Below, piece after piece: positions 35,451 through 43,965 of a DNA stretch of 64,000 nt (position 1 is its first letter; each line of letters opens with the position of its first letter). The stretch lies in IMG/VR virus record IMGVR_UViG_3300027375_000003, positions 26,334 to 90,333 of that record. One strand, written 5' to 3'. The position numbers were made by a program, and so were the translations under genes. Source of the DNA: a virus. Below the pieces are notes generated by a model. It was given only the letters and a program-made list of their open reading frames with translations. It searched no databases and was not told where the DNA came from.

Positions 35451-38400
35451 TTACTCTGCTCTGTAAGTGAAGTTTAAGTTGCCAACAGTGAAATAAGAGA
35501 ATGGATTTAAGGATAAGTTATTAACAAAGCCTGAGCCATCTGCTGTTTGGTAATTTACATGAAAGGTGTAATCACTTGGTGATTTACCAATAGGCAAAGC
35601 AACAAGGATTTTATTTTTACTGTTTGTAATAGGATTGCCACCTATTACAAGATCAGTATTGCCTATAATGCAAACACTATTTGGTTTATTCCCCAAAGTA
35701 GTGATCAGTGATTGGGAAACTAGATTAAATTCTAAACCATTGCCATAAACACGACCTATTTCACCACCATCTGTAGATGCAGGTTGTGCTAGGTTTACAT
35801 CAATAAGCCATGCGACTGCAACACCTGTAGTTAAAGATACAATTTGAGTGTATGAGTTATTAGGTATGATTTCTTCTCTAATGACAAGAGTATTTACTGA
35901 AAAAGAAAGCTGTGTTAAAGGCAAGTCAATAAAAGCAACACCATCTGCATTATCCAGCACTCTTACAATATCACTCACTCTTAGGTTAGCACCTAGATTA
36001 AGATAAGAAATATAATTTTGTACATTGTTTCTAATAGCAAGATCGATTTGGCTAACTTGATAGCCTTTTCGGATAACAATATTTGCTTTTACATCTATAG
36101 GACAGGGAATGCACTGTTTAACAAGTATATCAGCAGTCAAATGTTTTGAGTTATTAATTTGAGATTGAACATTTTGCAGTACTTGATTATATGAATAAGT
36201 GACTTCAAGATTTAAGAGATAGCTATAATTGACTTTGACTGTGACATTTTCAGGGATGTCAGAATTAGATGTTCTAGTTAAAGTAGTATATCCTTCATCT
36301 GTAGTTTCAATAATGAAATCAGGATTAGCAACATAAGATGAATTATAGAAAGTATAGCCTGTTTCACCATCACCACTCGAATCAAGTCTAAGCTGGATGC
36401 TTAAAGCATCTACACCTTTTTTAGTCAATTGATATGGATAAAAACCAATAAAGCTAAACACTTCGCTTGTGGAATAGAAATCAGAAGTGATAGCACCATT
36501 ATTGATTAAGATATTATCTTTAGCTTTGGTGGAATATCCTTCAAGTAAAGGATCTTGTGTTTTCTTAAAAAGATAATCAGTACCTTGTGCATATTCTACA
36601 TTATTTTCATCTATTAAAGTAGAGATGCTTTCAACAGGCTGTCTAGTGAGATAAATGATTTCACTAATATTTTCTTGCCAATCACCTATGATAACATCTG
36701 TGATATTGTAATCAGGCTGTGTTAAGCTAGTATCTAAAATAACAATATTGTCATTTGTTATAGTATGGTTAGTGAGATCAAACCATTCACCTGTTGTGGC
36801 ATTTTTTAAACCATATCCTAATGTTTGGTTATCTATCATTTTATATAAAGACAAATTGAGATCACCTAATTTAAATTGATAGATGCCTTCAGCAATAGGA
36901 ATGAAAAGACTATCTTTATGTGTTTGGAAATTTGGAGCATATAAATCAGTAGCAGTAGCTAAAGACACACCACGAATCCACACATCAACTTTGCCATCAC
37001 CTCTAAATTGATAAGGTGATTCAGCACCTGCGACAAAAACTTCAGTAACACCAGCAGTTGCACTAGCTATTCTTTCAATACCTGATTTAGTACCTGTATC
37101 TACACTAGCAAGAGTATTAATTGCTCTTGAACTTAAATCTAAATTTGATTCTACTTCTGATCCACCAAAGGTAGGATTTTCATTATTCACAGAAAGACCA
37201 TTAATAGAAGAGTTTCTGATTTGGTTGCTAGTGACATTGCCTGCAATACCTATATTTAATGCTTGCACAGGTACATAAACTGCATATCTATCTTTAACAG
37301 GATCATAAAAAGAAGATAATGTATCTATTGAAATTCTAGCGAATTGTGTAGTTTGAAAAGGAATACTGCCTGCATAAATCGTAGTGTATGAAGGAATATT
37401 GATAGTTCTAGTAGGAGCAGTCTTAACAAAGAAAACTACTTCACCAATTGCACGACTACCTAATCTTCTTTTAATGCCAAAGTTATATGCAAGTTTATCA
37501 AAGGCTGAATCAATAACTGCTTGTACTCTATTTTGTTCACTAAAGAAAAGAGCTTGTCCAAGAGCAGTTTTATAATTTGAATTACTGACTGCAATACTTT
37601 TACCTGTGTTTCTAGGATCATCAATAGTGAGTAAAGTAGTAAAAGACATAGCACGGTAGGTAAAGTCTAATAAGAATCTAGTTCTTTCCATTTCATTAAC
37701 AAAAGGATCAATAATGACATCTCTAGTAACAGAGCCCGGGTTCACTAAAGCATCAGGTTGTAATTTATGGATGGTAGTAATCATTTCTGTAGTTAAGGTT
37801 TGACGATTGACTACAGGTAAAGAAACATTAGATTGATTAATATTGACAGGCTTGCCTACTACTTCTAAAGAATATGCACTTTCAATTTCAGTACCATTAA
37901 CAACTTTAACAGCAGTGGCAACATAGTAAAGAACATTTTCATTAGAAAGAGAAGCGAAAGCACCAAATTGAATAGTAGGTGGTGTAGAATTTTGAGTAGC
38001 TTGTCTATTATGTTTAAAGACGATTTCAGTTTGGATATCAATAGCAGATAAAGTAGCAGTCAATCTCAATCGTTTAATAGCTTCACTGACTTCACTATTA
38101 AAAATGACATCGCTGGCTAAATTAGTAGAACCATCAGTTTGGATGAAATTTAATTTAGCATATAAAGGATCAGCAGTTTGAGTATTTGCATTAAAGGTTT
38201 CATCTGCAATGGTAGTTAAAACTTCTTTACCTATGCCATAGCTAATAGGATCTAAAGGTTCAAAGTTAATTTTTTGATAACCATTGATGCCACCACCTGA
38301 AGAAACACTAGCATACAAGTTATAATATTTGACTTCACTGTCTGTATGTTGGAATTTAATAAGAACATCTTGTGCAAGTCTTTCAATATAGATGCCTTGT

Positions 38401-38720
38401 GGTTGAGCAGGTGGTTGGTAGAGATTGACGATAGGTTGGATAACATTAAGATAAAAGGTTTCAGTAGTAGAAAGATTAAGAATAAGATTGTTATTACCAT
38501 TATAGAGAATAAGACCATCAGGACTAAGAGCAGGATTAGGAAAGGTAAAGTAATTACCATCAAAGAAAATATCCATGCCTGTATAGGTTTGGTTTTCAAT
38601 AGTGATACTAAGATTGCTTGGATCATCAGTAATACCTTTAATAAAGATAGCTTTTTGAGTAGTGGAATAGTTAGCAGGACTATCTAGTAAAGAACCACTA
38701 GGTGAAATAATTTGGATCAT
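35451..38720 (-). CDS. Baseplate J/gp6-type baseplate wedge protein (1089 aa)
   Basis: The central region has the hallmarks of the baseplate J family, which form the wedge ring of contractile tails: a GEVVFFVKTAPTRTINIPSYT strand region, then VQALNIGIAGNVTSNQI, GGSEVESNLDLSSRAI and IERIASATAGVTEVFVAGAE, matching the usual G-x-x-G-N-v, G-G-x-(D/E)-x-E-S-x-x-x-L-x-x-R order around residues 430-560. A later segment with a VKANIVIRKGYQ strand fits the C-terminal J domain. An N-terminal extension of about 300 residues includes fibronectin-like sequence (IERLAQDVLIKFQHTDSEV). The family assignment is good; the exact position in the wedge is inferred. Confidence 0.8.
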   Translation of the reverse strand: MIQIISPSGSLLDSPANYSTTQKAIFIKGITDDPSNLSITIENQTYTGMDIFFDGNYFTFPNPALSPDGLILYNGNNNLILNLSTTETFYLNVIQPIVNLYQPPAQPQGIYIERLAQDVLIKFQHTDSEVKYYNLYASVSSGGGINGYQKINFEPLDPISYGIGKEVLTTIADETFNANTQTADPLYAKLNFIQTDGSTNLASDVIFNSEVSEAIKRLRLTATLSAIDIQTEIVFKHNRQATQNSTPPTIQFGAFASLSNENVLYYVATAVKVVNGTEIESAYSLEVVGKPVNINQSNVSLPVVNRQTLTTEMITTIHKLQPDALVNPGSVTRDVIIDPFVNEMERTRFLLDFTYRAMSFTTLLTIDDPRNTGKSIAVSNSNYKTALGQALFFSEQNRVQAVIDSAFDKLAYNFGIKRRLGSRAIGEVVFFVKTAPTRTINIPSYTTIYAGSIPFQTTQFARISIDTLSSFYDPVKDRYAVYVPVQALNIGIAGNVTSNQIRNSSINGLSVNNENPTFGGSEVESNLDLSSRAINTLASVDTGTKSGIERIASATAGVTEVFVAGAESPYQFRGDGKVDVWIRGVSLATATDLYAPNFQTHKDSLFIPIAEGIYQFKLGDLNLSLYKMIDNQTLGYGLKNATTGEWFDLTNHTITNDNIVILDTSLTQPDYNITDVIIGDWQENISEIIYLTRQPVESISTLIDENNVEYAQGTDYLFKKTQDPLLEGYSTKAKDNILINNGAITSDFYSTSEVFSFIGFYPYQLTKKGVDALSIQLRLDSSGDGETGYTFYNSSYVANPDFIIETTDEGYTTLTRTSNSDIPENVTVKVNYSYLLNLEVTYSYNQVLQNVQSQINNSKHLTADILVKQCIPCPIDVKANIVIRKGYQVSQIDLAIRNNVQNYISYLNLGANLRVSDIVRVLDNADGVAFIDLPLTQLSFSVNTLVIREEIIPNNSYTQIVSLTTGVAVAWLIDVNLAQPASTDGGEIGRVYGNGLEFNLVSQSLITTLGNKPNSVCIIGNTDLVIGGNPITNSKNKILVALPIGKSPSDYTFHVNYQTADGSGFVNNLSLNPFSYFTVGNLNFTYRAE

Positions 38721-38733
38721 TTTATTTTATCTT

Positions 38734-39762
38734 TCAATTTGTTAAGTCAATAGAGCCGGGGACTGCAAACACAATGTTAAGATTAACAGGTGTATTTGCT
38801 CTGCTAACAAGACCAATATCAACAAGGTAGGCATTATTAGTATTAGGAACTTGTTGCACATCAATTTTCCGAACAGATGCAATTTGTTCTTCTAAAGATA
38901 GCTTTTGTATTTTACCAACTTGATTTTGAATATTGATATGCTGATTGAGTGCTTGTCTTACAGATTCTTGAATGCTAAGTTTAGCTAGGTTGCCTTGTTT
39001 AGCACCTACAAAATCAAAAGCATTAGTACCATACCAAGAGTGTTGAGGATTAGTATTAATTTTAGTAAGGCAAACTTTGGCAACCTGCTGATAAAGTAGA
39101 TCGTGTTTTTCCACTTGTTTAATTTCACCATACTCATTAAATCTTAAATCATTTTCAATGCCTGTGCTTGCACATCGATTACAATAATTCTTTTCTGTAG
39201 TGTATGAAATAAGATAATTACCTTTTACATTTTCATTAAAGCGAATGAAATAGCCTAAGCCATCATCTCTTTTAAAAAGTTTCCAGCCTGTATGCACTTG
39301 TTTACCTTGTGCTTTAAATTTCTCATAAGTAAATCCAAACTTATTTAAATCACCTTGTATTTCTAGTCTTGAAGATAGACCTGTGGATTTATCTTTTATC
39401 TGAATAGATTGGTTTACAAGATTGACTTCTACTTTATTCATAGGCAGGTATTTAATAAGAGTGTTTTGGATTTGAGATGCAGATAAAAGACCTGTATCAA
39501 ATTTCACAGGATAAGATACATTTTGATAAACAAAAGTGTAGTTAGGATTTAGGATTTTATATGGAGCATTAGCAGGGAAGATAATTTCAGCAGGTGAGTA
39601 AAGACCTTCTTGGTTTATGGTAATATTATTTTTAGTGATGGTAAAAAGACTAGAACCATTGATAGGTGATCTAGTGACAACATCAGTGATATTATCTAAA
39701 GTATAGGATTCAAACCTAATGTAATGTGGACATTGGTGTGAAACATGAATGTCTTTACTCAT
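38734..39762 (-). CDS. Putative baseplate protein (gp25-like context), 342 aa
   Basis: First gene of the minus-strand tail operon. ATG 39762 has GAAAGGCATACAG before it and is preferred over GTG 39777. The C-terminal half contains CNRCASTGIEND (a Cys-x2-Cys pair), then LLYQQVAKVCLTKINTNP, SWYGTNAFDFVGAK and ESVRQALNQHINIQ, an order seen in phage virion proteins related to the gp25/W baseplate family, where a helix is followed by the T-x-x-G-x-x-x-x-P-x-x-G-x-x-L element. The N-terminal half is beta-rich. The gp25 relationship is tentative. A TATAAATG sequence upstream on the minus strand resembles a T4-type late promoter. Confidence 0.65.
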   Translation of the reverse strand: MSKDIHVSHQCPHYIRFESYTLDNITDVVTRSPINGSSLFTITKNNITINQEGLYSPAEIIFPANAPYKILNPNYTFVYQNVSYPVKFDTGLLSASQIQNTLIKYLPMNKVEVNLVNQSIQIKDKSTGLSSRLEIQGDLNKFGFTYEKFKAQGKQVHTGWKLFKRDDGLGYFIRFNENVKGNYLISYTTEKNYCNRCASTGIENDLRFNEYGEIKQVEKHDLLYQQVAKVCLTKINTNPQHSWYGTNAFDFVGAKQGNLAKLSIQESVRQALNQHINIQNQVGKIQKLSLEEQIASVRKIDVQQVPNTNNAYLVDIGLVSRANTPVNLNIVFAVPGSIDLTN

Positions 39763-39830
39763 CTGTATGCCTTTCACATAATAAGTTTAGCTACAAAGAA
39801 CATTTATATTTAAAATAAAAAATTTAATGA

Positions 39831-39870
39831 ACTTGCAATAAGTTTTAATCTTAAGTGTTTATCTATTACA
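39831..39870 (+). promoter_or_regulatory. TTGCAA...TGTTTA bipartite promoter motif
   Basis: GAACTTGCAATAA (TTGCAA 39833-39838), 17 bases, TGTTTA 39856-39861, then TCTATTACAACAA. It lies in the divergent gap between the minus-strand tail operon and the small-gene island beginning at 39895. Confidence 0.75.
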
Positions 39871-39894
39871 ACAACAAACCAAAGGATAAAAAAA

Positions 39895-40188
39895 ATGATC
39901 CACTTTTCTACACTAAACCAAATCATCTCTACTAAATACAGCAACCTCGAAATCACATCCGTGTGTAGTTTCGATGGTTATATCTTTACTTGTGAGTACA
40001 CAGGTAAACACAAAGACCAAACAAGAGTAAATCTTATTTACAGAACACCTGTAAATAAAGCAATCTGCACCTTTACTTTATCTATCTATGATAAAGATGG
40101 CATTCAAATCGAAGATAGATTTGAGTCCTGCAAATCAGAAGATAGTCAAAAAGTCATCACCAAACTTTTACCAAAAAACATCAAATAA
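39895..40188 (+). CDS. Hypothetical small protein (97 aa), promoter-motif regulon
   Basis: AAAGGATAAAAAAA precedes ATG. The product opens MIHFSTLNQIISTKYSNLEI and ends with a short helix (SQKVITKLLPKNIK). Its middle is beta-strand-like with two nearby Cys (IFTCEYTG and AICTFTLS). Its size, the opening L-N-Q helix, the beta centre and the closing helix resemble the next gene and the minus-strand gene at 13105, so the three may form a divergent family. Function unknown. Confidence 0.65.
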   Translation: MIHFSTLNQIISTKYSNLEITSVCSFDGYIFTCEYTGKHKDQTRVNLIYRTPVNKAICTFTLSIYDKDGIQIEDRFESCKSEDSQKVITKLLPKNIK

Positions 40189-40199
40189 GGAGTATTACT

Positions 40200-40490
40200 A
40201 TGTTAACTCAAATTTTAAATCAATCCATCATCTCTACTCTTTCTTCTGTCTATGCAGATATCAAATCTGATATTTTGCAGAATGGCAGTATTGACATTCA
40301 CTTGGATGTTAATACCAAAATCCACATACATGGGATGAAACAAATCCAAAAAGGTAAAACCTATATCCTTGTGCAAGTCATTCAAATAAATGGTGACTTT
40401 ACAAAGTCTAGGACTTTCTACATTGACCAGACTGATCCTGATTCAGTAAAACCAAAACTCAAATTTTTGTTGAGCAAGAAGGGATGGTAA
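40200..40490 (+). CDS. Hypothetical small protein (96 aa), likely relative of its neighbour
   Basis: AAGGAGTATTACT precedes ATG, 12 bases after the previous stop. It opens MLTQILNQSIISTLSSVYAD, has a beta-type centre with alternating hydrophobic residues (IDIHLDVNTKIHIHGM) and ends in KPKLKFLLSKKGW. The layout parallels the gene at 39895. Its stop overlaps the next start (TAATG), so the three genes at 39895, 40200 and 40490 probably make one message. Function not recognised. Confidence 0.65.
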   Translation: MLTQILNQSIISTLSSVYADIKSDILQNGSIDIHLDVNTKIHIHGMKQIQKGKTYILVQVIQINGDFTKSRTFYIDQTDPDSVKPKLKFLLSKKGW

Positions 40491-40630
40491 TGTTAAACGA
40501 AGTATATCGTTTGTTATATACTTGTAAAAATTCTCAAATCCGAATGGAAGTTGAATTGGTTCTAGTTAAAAACAAACTCAGCATAAAAACCTTGACTGCT
40601 TTAAAGACAAAACTTTTAAAGCACCAATAA
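40490..40630 (+). CDS. Small hypothetical protein (46 aa)
   Basis: A short ORF starts within the stop of the previous gene (TAATG), with AAGAAGGGATGG upstream as its ribosome-binding sequence. The product opens MLNEVYRLLYTCKNSQIRME and ends in a basic helix (LKTKLLKHQ), so it is a small basic helical protein. Overlap and ribosome-binding sequence support it as real despite its length. Function unknown. Confidence 0.5.
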   Translation: MLNEVYRLLYTCKNSQIRMEVELVLVKNKLSIKTLTALKTKLLKHQ

Positions 40631-40639
40631 ATATAAGTG

Positions 40640-40680
40640 AACTTGCAATAAACCTTTAGAGCAAGTGTTTAGGTAGTATC
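40640..40680 (+). promoter_or_regulatory. TTGCAA...TGTTTA bipartite promoter motif
   Basis: GAACTTGCAATAA (TTGCAA 40643-40648), 17 bases, TGTTTA 40666-40671, then GGTAGTATCAA. It begins just after the stop of the 46-residue gene and precedes the two repeat-module genes at 40707 and 41146. Confidence 0.75.
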
Positions 40681-40706
40681 AACAAACCAACCATAGGAGT
40701 AAAAAA

Positions 40707-41144
40707 ATGGCAGACCAAGCCTTTTTAAACAATGCAAAAGCATTAATCATGATCACCACAGATGAATGGACTAAAGGTTTCGTAAGTTCTCTTATTGAGC
40801 AAGTGAACTCAGGTAGAACATTATCTGAAAAACAAATGACTATTTTTAATGCAAAATTAGATGCAGTCTTAAATCCACCTGCACCTGTAGAGATTGATCC
40901 TGAATTTGTTACTAAACTTGAAACTTTAAGAAAAAAGACCAAATCCGAATGGTTATTAGGTTTCTTAGAAAGTTTAGAAAAACAAATGAAAGCAGGCAAA
41001 GCATTAACAGAAAAACAAAAAGATTGTTTTCAAAGCAAATATGACAGATTAGTTTTGAAAATTAAACCTAAAAAAGTAGAACAGGATGAAGATGTTGAAG
41101 GTATTGATTTTGAATCTTGGGTTTCTTTGGATGATATAAATTAA
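40707..41144 (+). CDS. Protein with two L-(S/T)-E-K-Q repeat modules (145 aa)
   Basis: ATAGGAGTAAAAAA precedes ATG. Two copies of a helical module are visible: EWTKGFVSSLIEQVNSGRTL then SEKQMTIFNAKLDAVL (about residues 20-56), and EWLLGFLESLEKQMKAGKAL then TEKQKDCFQSKYDRLVL (about 82-119). This short L-S-x-K-Q helix pair occurs in many phage proteins, often next to DNA-binding parts, but its role is unknown to me. The tail is acidic (EQDEDVEGIDFESW). The next gene carries a diverged version, so the unit seems to have been duplicated within and between genes. Confidence 0.7.
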   Translation: MADQAFLNNAKALIMITTDEWTKGFVSSLIEQVNSGRTLSEKQMTIFNAKLDAVLNPPAPVEIDPEFVTKLETLRKKTKSEWLLGFLESLEKQMKAGKALTEKQKDCFQSKYDRLVLKIKPKKVEQDEDVEGIDFESWVSLDDIN

Positions 41145-41145
41145 T

Positions 41146-41571
41146 ATGGATATACAGTCCTTTATCAATAATGCAAAATCTATTTTGATATGCAGTACTT
41201 CTATATGGACTAAAAATAAAGTTGAGCATTTATTAAATCGTGTTCTAGCAGGCAAGTTTTTAGATCAAACTGAAATTCATTTATTTGAATACCTTTTAAA
41301 TCGTGTCTTTCATCCACCACAGATCACAATAGAACTTAACTTTTATACAATAACAGATTTGATGCAGTCAAATCTTGATACACCTAGTACATTTCAATCA
41401 TGGTGTTTTATTTTTCTATCTGAATTAAGAAAAAACTTATTAGGAAAACAAGACATCTCTTACAATAAACACTACATCTTTGATGTCTTATATAGACAGC
41501 TTGTCTTAAAACAAAAAACCTTAGAAGATGGTCTTGCAGATCAAATCTTATTTGAGATGGCTAACGAATAA
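41146..41571 (+). CDS. Diverged repeat-module protein (141 aa)
   Basis: It starts one base after the previous stop. The N-terminal 55 residues (FINNAKSILICSTSIWTKNK then FLDQTEIHLFEYLLNRVFHPP) align with the N-terminal module of the gene at 40707 (FLNNAKALIMITTDEWTKGF then LSEKQMTIFNAKLDAVLNPP). The second half has a weaker module around SWCFIFLSELRKNLLGKQDI. Key Glu-Lys-Gln residues are changed, so it probably arose by tandem duplication and has drifted. Function unknown. Confidence 0.65.
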   Translation: MDIQSFINNAKSILICSTSIWTKNKVEHLLNRVLAGKFLDQTEIHLFEYLLNRVFHPPQITIELNFYTITDLMQSNLDTPSTFQSWCFIFLSELRKNLLGKQDISYNKHYIFDVLYRQLVLKQKTLEDGLADQILFEMANE

Positions 41572-41586
41572 AATATTTATATCTAA

Positions 41587-41615
41587 ATCCTTTATATATG
41601 CTCTAAATAAAGGAT
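41587..41615 (+). promoter_or_regulatory. Nine-base inverted repeat hiding a ribosome-binding site
   Basis: ATCCTTTAT (41587-41595) and ATAAAGGAT (41607-41615) are perfect complements with an 11-base loop. The 3' arm contains AAAGGA, eight bases before the ATG at 41623. A TATTTATAT sequence lies just upstream of the 5' arm and could be a promoter whose transcript would lack most of that arm. Confidence 0.65.
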
Positions 41616-41622
41616 ACATATC

Positions 41623-42990
41623 ATGCCAGCAGGTTGGGAATATTCAAGATCACCTTATCCTATGCCACCTAGAAACACATCAGCTAATTCACCTTTTCTT
41701 AAAGGTGCAATAGATTTAAGATGGGATAGTCCTTCTTTCATTCATGAAAATGAAGGCTGGATCATTCGTGGTGTTAATATATATAGATCAAATACATCAG
41801 ATCGGGGACCTTACCAAAGAATAAATCAACAGCCTATATCTGCTACCTTTTATAGAGATACAAATATCACAGAAATGATCTATGATGAAGTGATTACAAA
41901 TTGGATAAGCAAAGGCAGTAATGCAGATGGTTCATATCGTTTTAGAACAGCTAGACCAATAGCTAGAATAGGCAGTGCGATTGAGCCTTCTACTTCATAT
42001 AGAGATGTGGTTGTTAAAATAGATGGACAAGTAGCATATCCTGCTAGTGTCTTTGGTCAAACAGGTGATATTGTATTAAGACAAGGTGCAACCACAAATG
42101 TTATTACTTTAATGAATGACATCCAGCTTGCCTTTGATCCGAATACAAGTGTTGTTACTTGTTCTTATTTATCTTATTTACCTGAAGGCATAATTAGTTC
42201 TATTATAGATAAAAAGACATATTATAGAGTAACAACAGTGGCAGAAGATCCATTAACAAGTGCATTGCATGAAAGTCCATTAGATTATACACAGCCATTT
42301 AGTGATATTGAGATTGAGAAAGTAGATTGGATGTGGAGGGAAGGTGTGAGAAGAAATCAATGGGCATTAGAGCAAGGTGGTGAACGAGTAAGATTATTCT
42401 TAAAGAAAGTAGTAGGACAGCCATGCGAGTGTGGAGCATTTAATAGGTTTACATTAGAATATGGAAAGCAACCTGATTCAAGATGTATTAGGTGCTTTGG
42501 CACAGGATTAATAGGTGGATATGATGGACCCTATGATATTATTGTTGCACCTGATGATGCAGAAAGAAGAATAAGTCAAGCAACTCAAGGTAGGAAAAAA
42601 GAGCATTCATATGAAGTGTATATTGGACCCTCACCTATTGTATCTCAAAGGGATTTTATAGTTAAGCAAAATAATGACAGGTATTCAATAGGACCGGTAA
42701 GAAGACCAAATGCAAGAGGAAATGTATTACAACAGCATTTTAATTTGGGATATTTTGAGCCAGCAGATATTAGATATTCAGTACCTATGGATGGTGTGCC
42801 TGTGTTATGGCATAAGACAAAATACACATATCAAACAATTAGAGATACATATTCAGCTAGAAATGATGCACCATATTCAACACAGCCTGATTCAGCGATA
42901 CCAATGATGAGTGAGAAAGATAGTGTATCTGCAAATCATGAATTAAGAGGCAGGACAGCAGTATGGGAAAATCACAATCATGGAGGATGA
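41623..42990 (+). CDS. Putative virion structural protein with Cys zinc site (455 aa)
   Basis: The first 60 residues include a fibronectin-III-like strand pattern (GAIDLRWDSPSF, then GWIIRGVNIYRS and GPYQRIN). Around residues 270-300 there are C-x-C and C-x2-C pairs (GQPCECGAFNRF and SRCIRCFGTG), a zinc-knuckle-like site. The C-terminal 150 residues are polar with many Tyr and Pro, ending in HNHGG. I do not know a named family, but its size and position next to neck/tail genes fit a structural protein. The ribosome-binding sequence is inside the hairpin at 41587-41615, suggesting late-only translation. Confidence 0.7.
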   Translation: MPAGWEYSRSPYPMPPRNTSANSPFLKGAIDLRWDSPSFIHENEGWIIRGVNIYRSNTSDRGPYQRINQQPISATFYRDTNITEMIYDEVITNWISKGSNADGSYRFRTARPIARIGSAIEPSTSYRDVVVKIDGQVAYPASVFGQTGDIVLRQGATTNVITLMNDIQLAFDPNTSVVTCSYLSYLPEGIISSIIDKKTYYRVTTVAEDPLTSALHESPLDYTQPFSDIEIEKVDWMWREGVRRNQWALEQGGERVRLFLKKVVGQPCECGAFNRFTLEYGKQPDSRCIRCFGTGLIGGYDGPYDIIVAPDDAERRISQATQGRKKEHSYEVYIGPSPIVSQRDFIVKQNNDRYSIGPVRRPNARGNVLQQHFNLGYFEPADIRYSVPMDGVPVLWHKTKYTYQTIRDTYSARNDAPYSTQPDSAIPMMSEKDSVSANHELRGRTAVWENHNHGG

Positions 42991-42992
42991 GA

Positions 42993-43487
42993 TTAATCTT
43001 CATGCACAGTCAAATGAAATTGATGTAGCCAATGATCAAGTGTATATTCTACAAAATGTTCTATACTTTCATGAATAGCAATTTGGATGGGACCTTCTGA
43101 TTCTCTAACAACATCATCAGCTTCTAAACTATCGTCAAAATTGAATTGACCATCATCAATATAAGCAGAGTACTGAATTAAAATTTCATCTTCTTCTTTT
43201 TGGGAAAGATGGAATTTTACTGTTACTAATTCTTTGTTGTGTTCACCTGTGTGTTCATCATATACAATAACATCAAATGTACCTGAAGGATATGCTCTAT
43301 GATAACGATATCGATCATGAGCATATCTTTCTACAAAATGTTCAAGGTGTTTATGGATCATTTCAAGATGTGGCATAATAAAAAAAGCACCAACATCATC
43401 ATCATCATCATCACCCCAATATGCTTTTTTGGTATTTAAACTAGCCAAGCGAACTTTAAGAGATGCAAGTTTATTTCTTCTTAACAT
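42993..43487 (-). CDS. Acidic/His-rich protein with basic LAS-type N-terminus (164 aa)
   Basis: AAAGGATTATATATC precedes ATG. It opens MLRRNKLASLKVRLASLNTK, a basic amphipathic start shared in style with other genes here, and then has WGDDDDDDVG, encoded by a run of GAT codons. The body is rich in His, Glu and Asp and likely binds metal or cations. The stop lies two bases from that of the convergent structural gene. A virion-internal protein targeted by its N-terminus is a reasonable guess only. Confidence 0.65.
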   Translation of the reverse strand: MLRRNKLASLKVRLASLNTKKAYWGDDDDDDVGAFFIMPHLEMIHKHLEHFVERYAHDRYRYHRAYPSGTFDVIVYDEHTGEHNKELVTVKFHLSQKEEDEILIQYSAYIDDGQFNFDDSLEADDVVRESEGPIQIAIHESIEHFVEYTLDHWLHQFHLTVHED

Positions 43488-43551
43488 GATATATAATCCT
43501 TTGTGTTTAAGAATGTTTTTCTATTAAAACATTTTTATAAATAGCTTATTG

Positions 43552-43594
43552 AACTTGCAATGAAAGCTAATAGACAAGTGTTATATATATGTAA
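43552..43594 (+). promoter_or_regulatory. TTGCAA...TGTTAT promoter motif (18-base spacer)
   Basis: GAACTTGCAATGA (TTGCAA 43555-43560), 18 bases, TGTTAT 43579-43584, then ATATATGTAAG. It is in the divergent gap between 43487 (-) and 43638 (+) and points at the latter. Confidence 0.65.
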
Positions 43595-43637
43595 GAAATG
43601 ATTGATTACAAAACACTTTAAAAAAAGGAAAAAGCAA

Positions 43638-43958
43638 ATGAGTAGCGAACTTATTAAAGCAATGGAATGGTTATCATGGCAACTTGGCATGATGTATTCT
43701 CTATCAGAACATAACTCAACATCATTTGATGTTGATGGTAGTCAAAGTCACTGTTCTGTAGAATATAACAGACATGAAGAAACTGTCTATGTGGAAATCA
43801 CAAACACAGTTGAAGATTGGGATGATGATGCAGATGATTATATTGAAACAACAACACAACAAGTTGAAAAATGGGATATTCGCAGTGATGAAGAAAATGA
43901 AGATTTATTGATGAGTGAAATGGAAAGCATCTTAAGATGGATCAGAAGAGAAATGTAA
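43638..43958 (+). CDS. Small acidic protein (106 aa), promoter-motif regulon
   Basis: ATG 43638 has AAAAAAAGGAAAAAGCAA before it; a longer in-frame reading from 43602 lacks such a site. The product opens MSSELIKAMEWLSWQLGMMY and is very acidic in its second half (EDWDDDADDYIETT and SDEENEDLLMSEMES). Such acidic small proteins are common among phage host-takeover genes, including DNA mimics, but nothing here proves that role. Preceded by the motif at 43552. It converges with the minus-strand gene at 43966. Confidence 0.65.
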   Translation: MSSELIKAMEWLSWQLGMMYSLSEHNSTSFDVDGSQSHCSVEYNRHEETVYVEITNTVEDWDDDADDYIETTTQQVEKWDIRSDEENEDLLMSEMESILRWIRREM

Positions 43959-43965
43959 ATTTAGT

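Noticed and set aside
40088-40270. Overlapping plus-strand ORF across 39895-40200 genes
   Set aside because: It lies mostly in a different frame of two supported genes and has no ribosome-binding sequence of its own.
42975-42995. AGATTAATCT palindrome between the convergent genes as a terminator
   Set aside because: There is no loop and no T-run; a ten-base palindrome in AT-rich DNA is easily chance.
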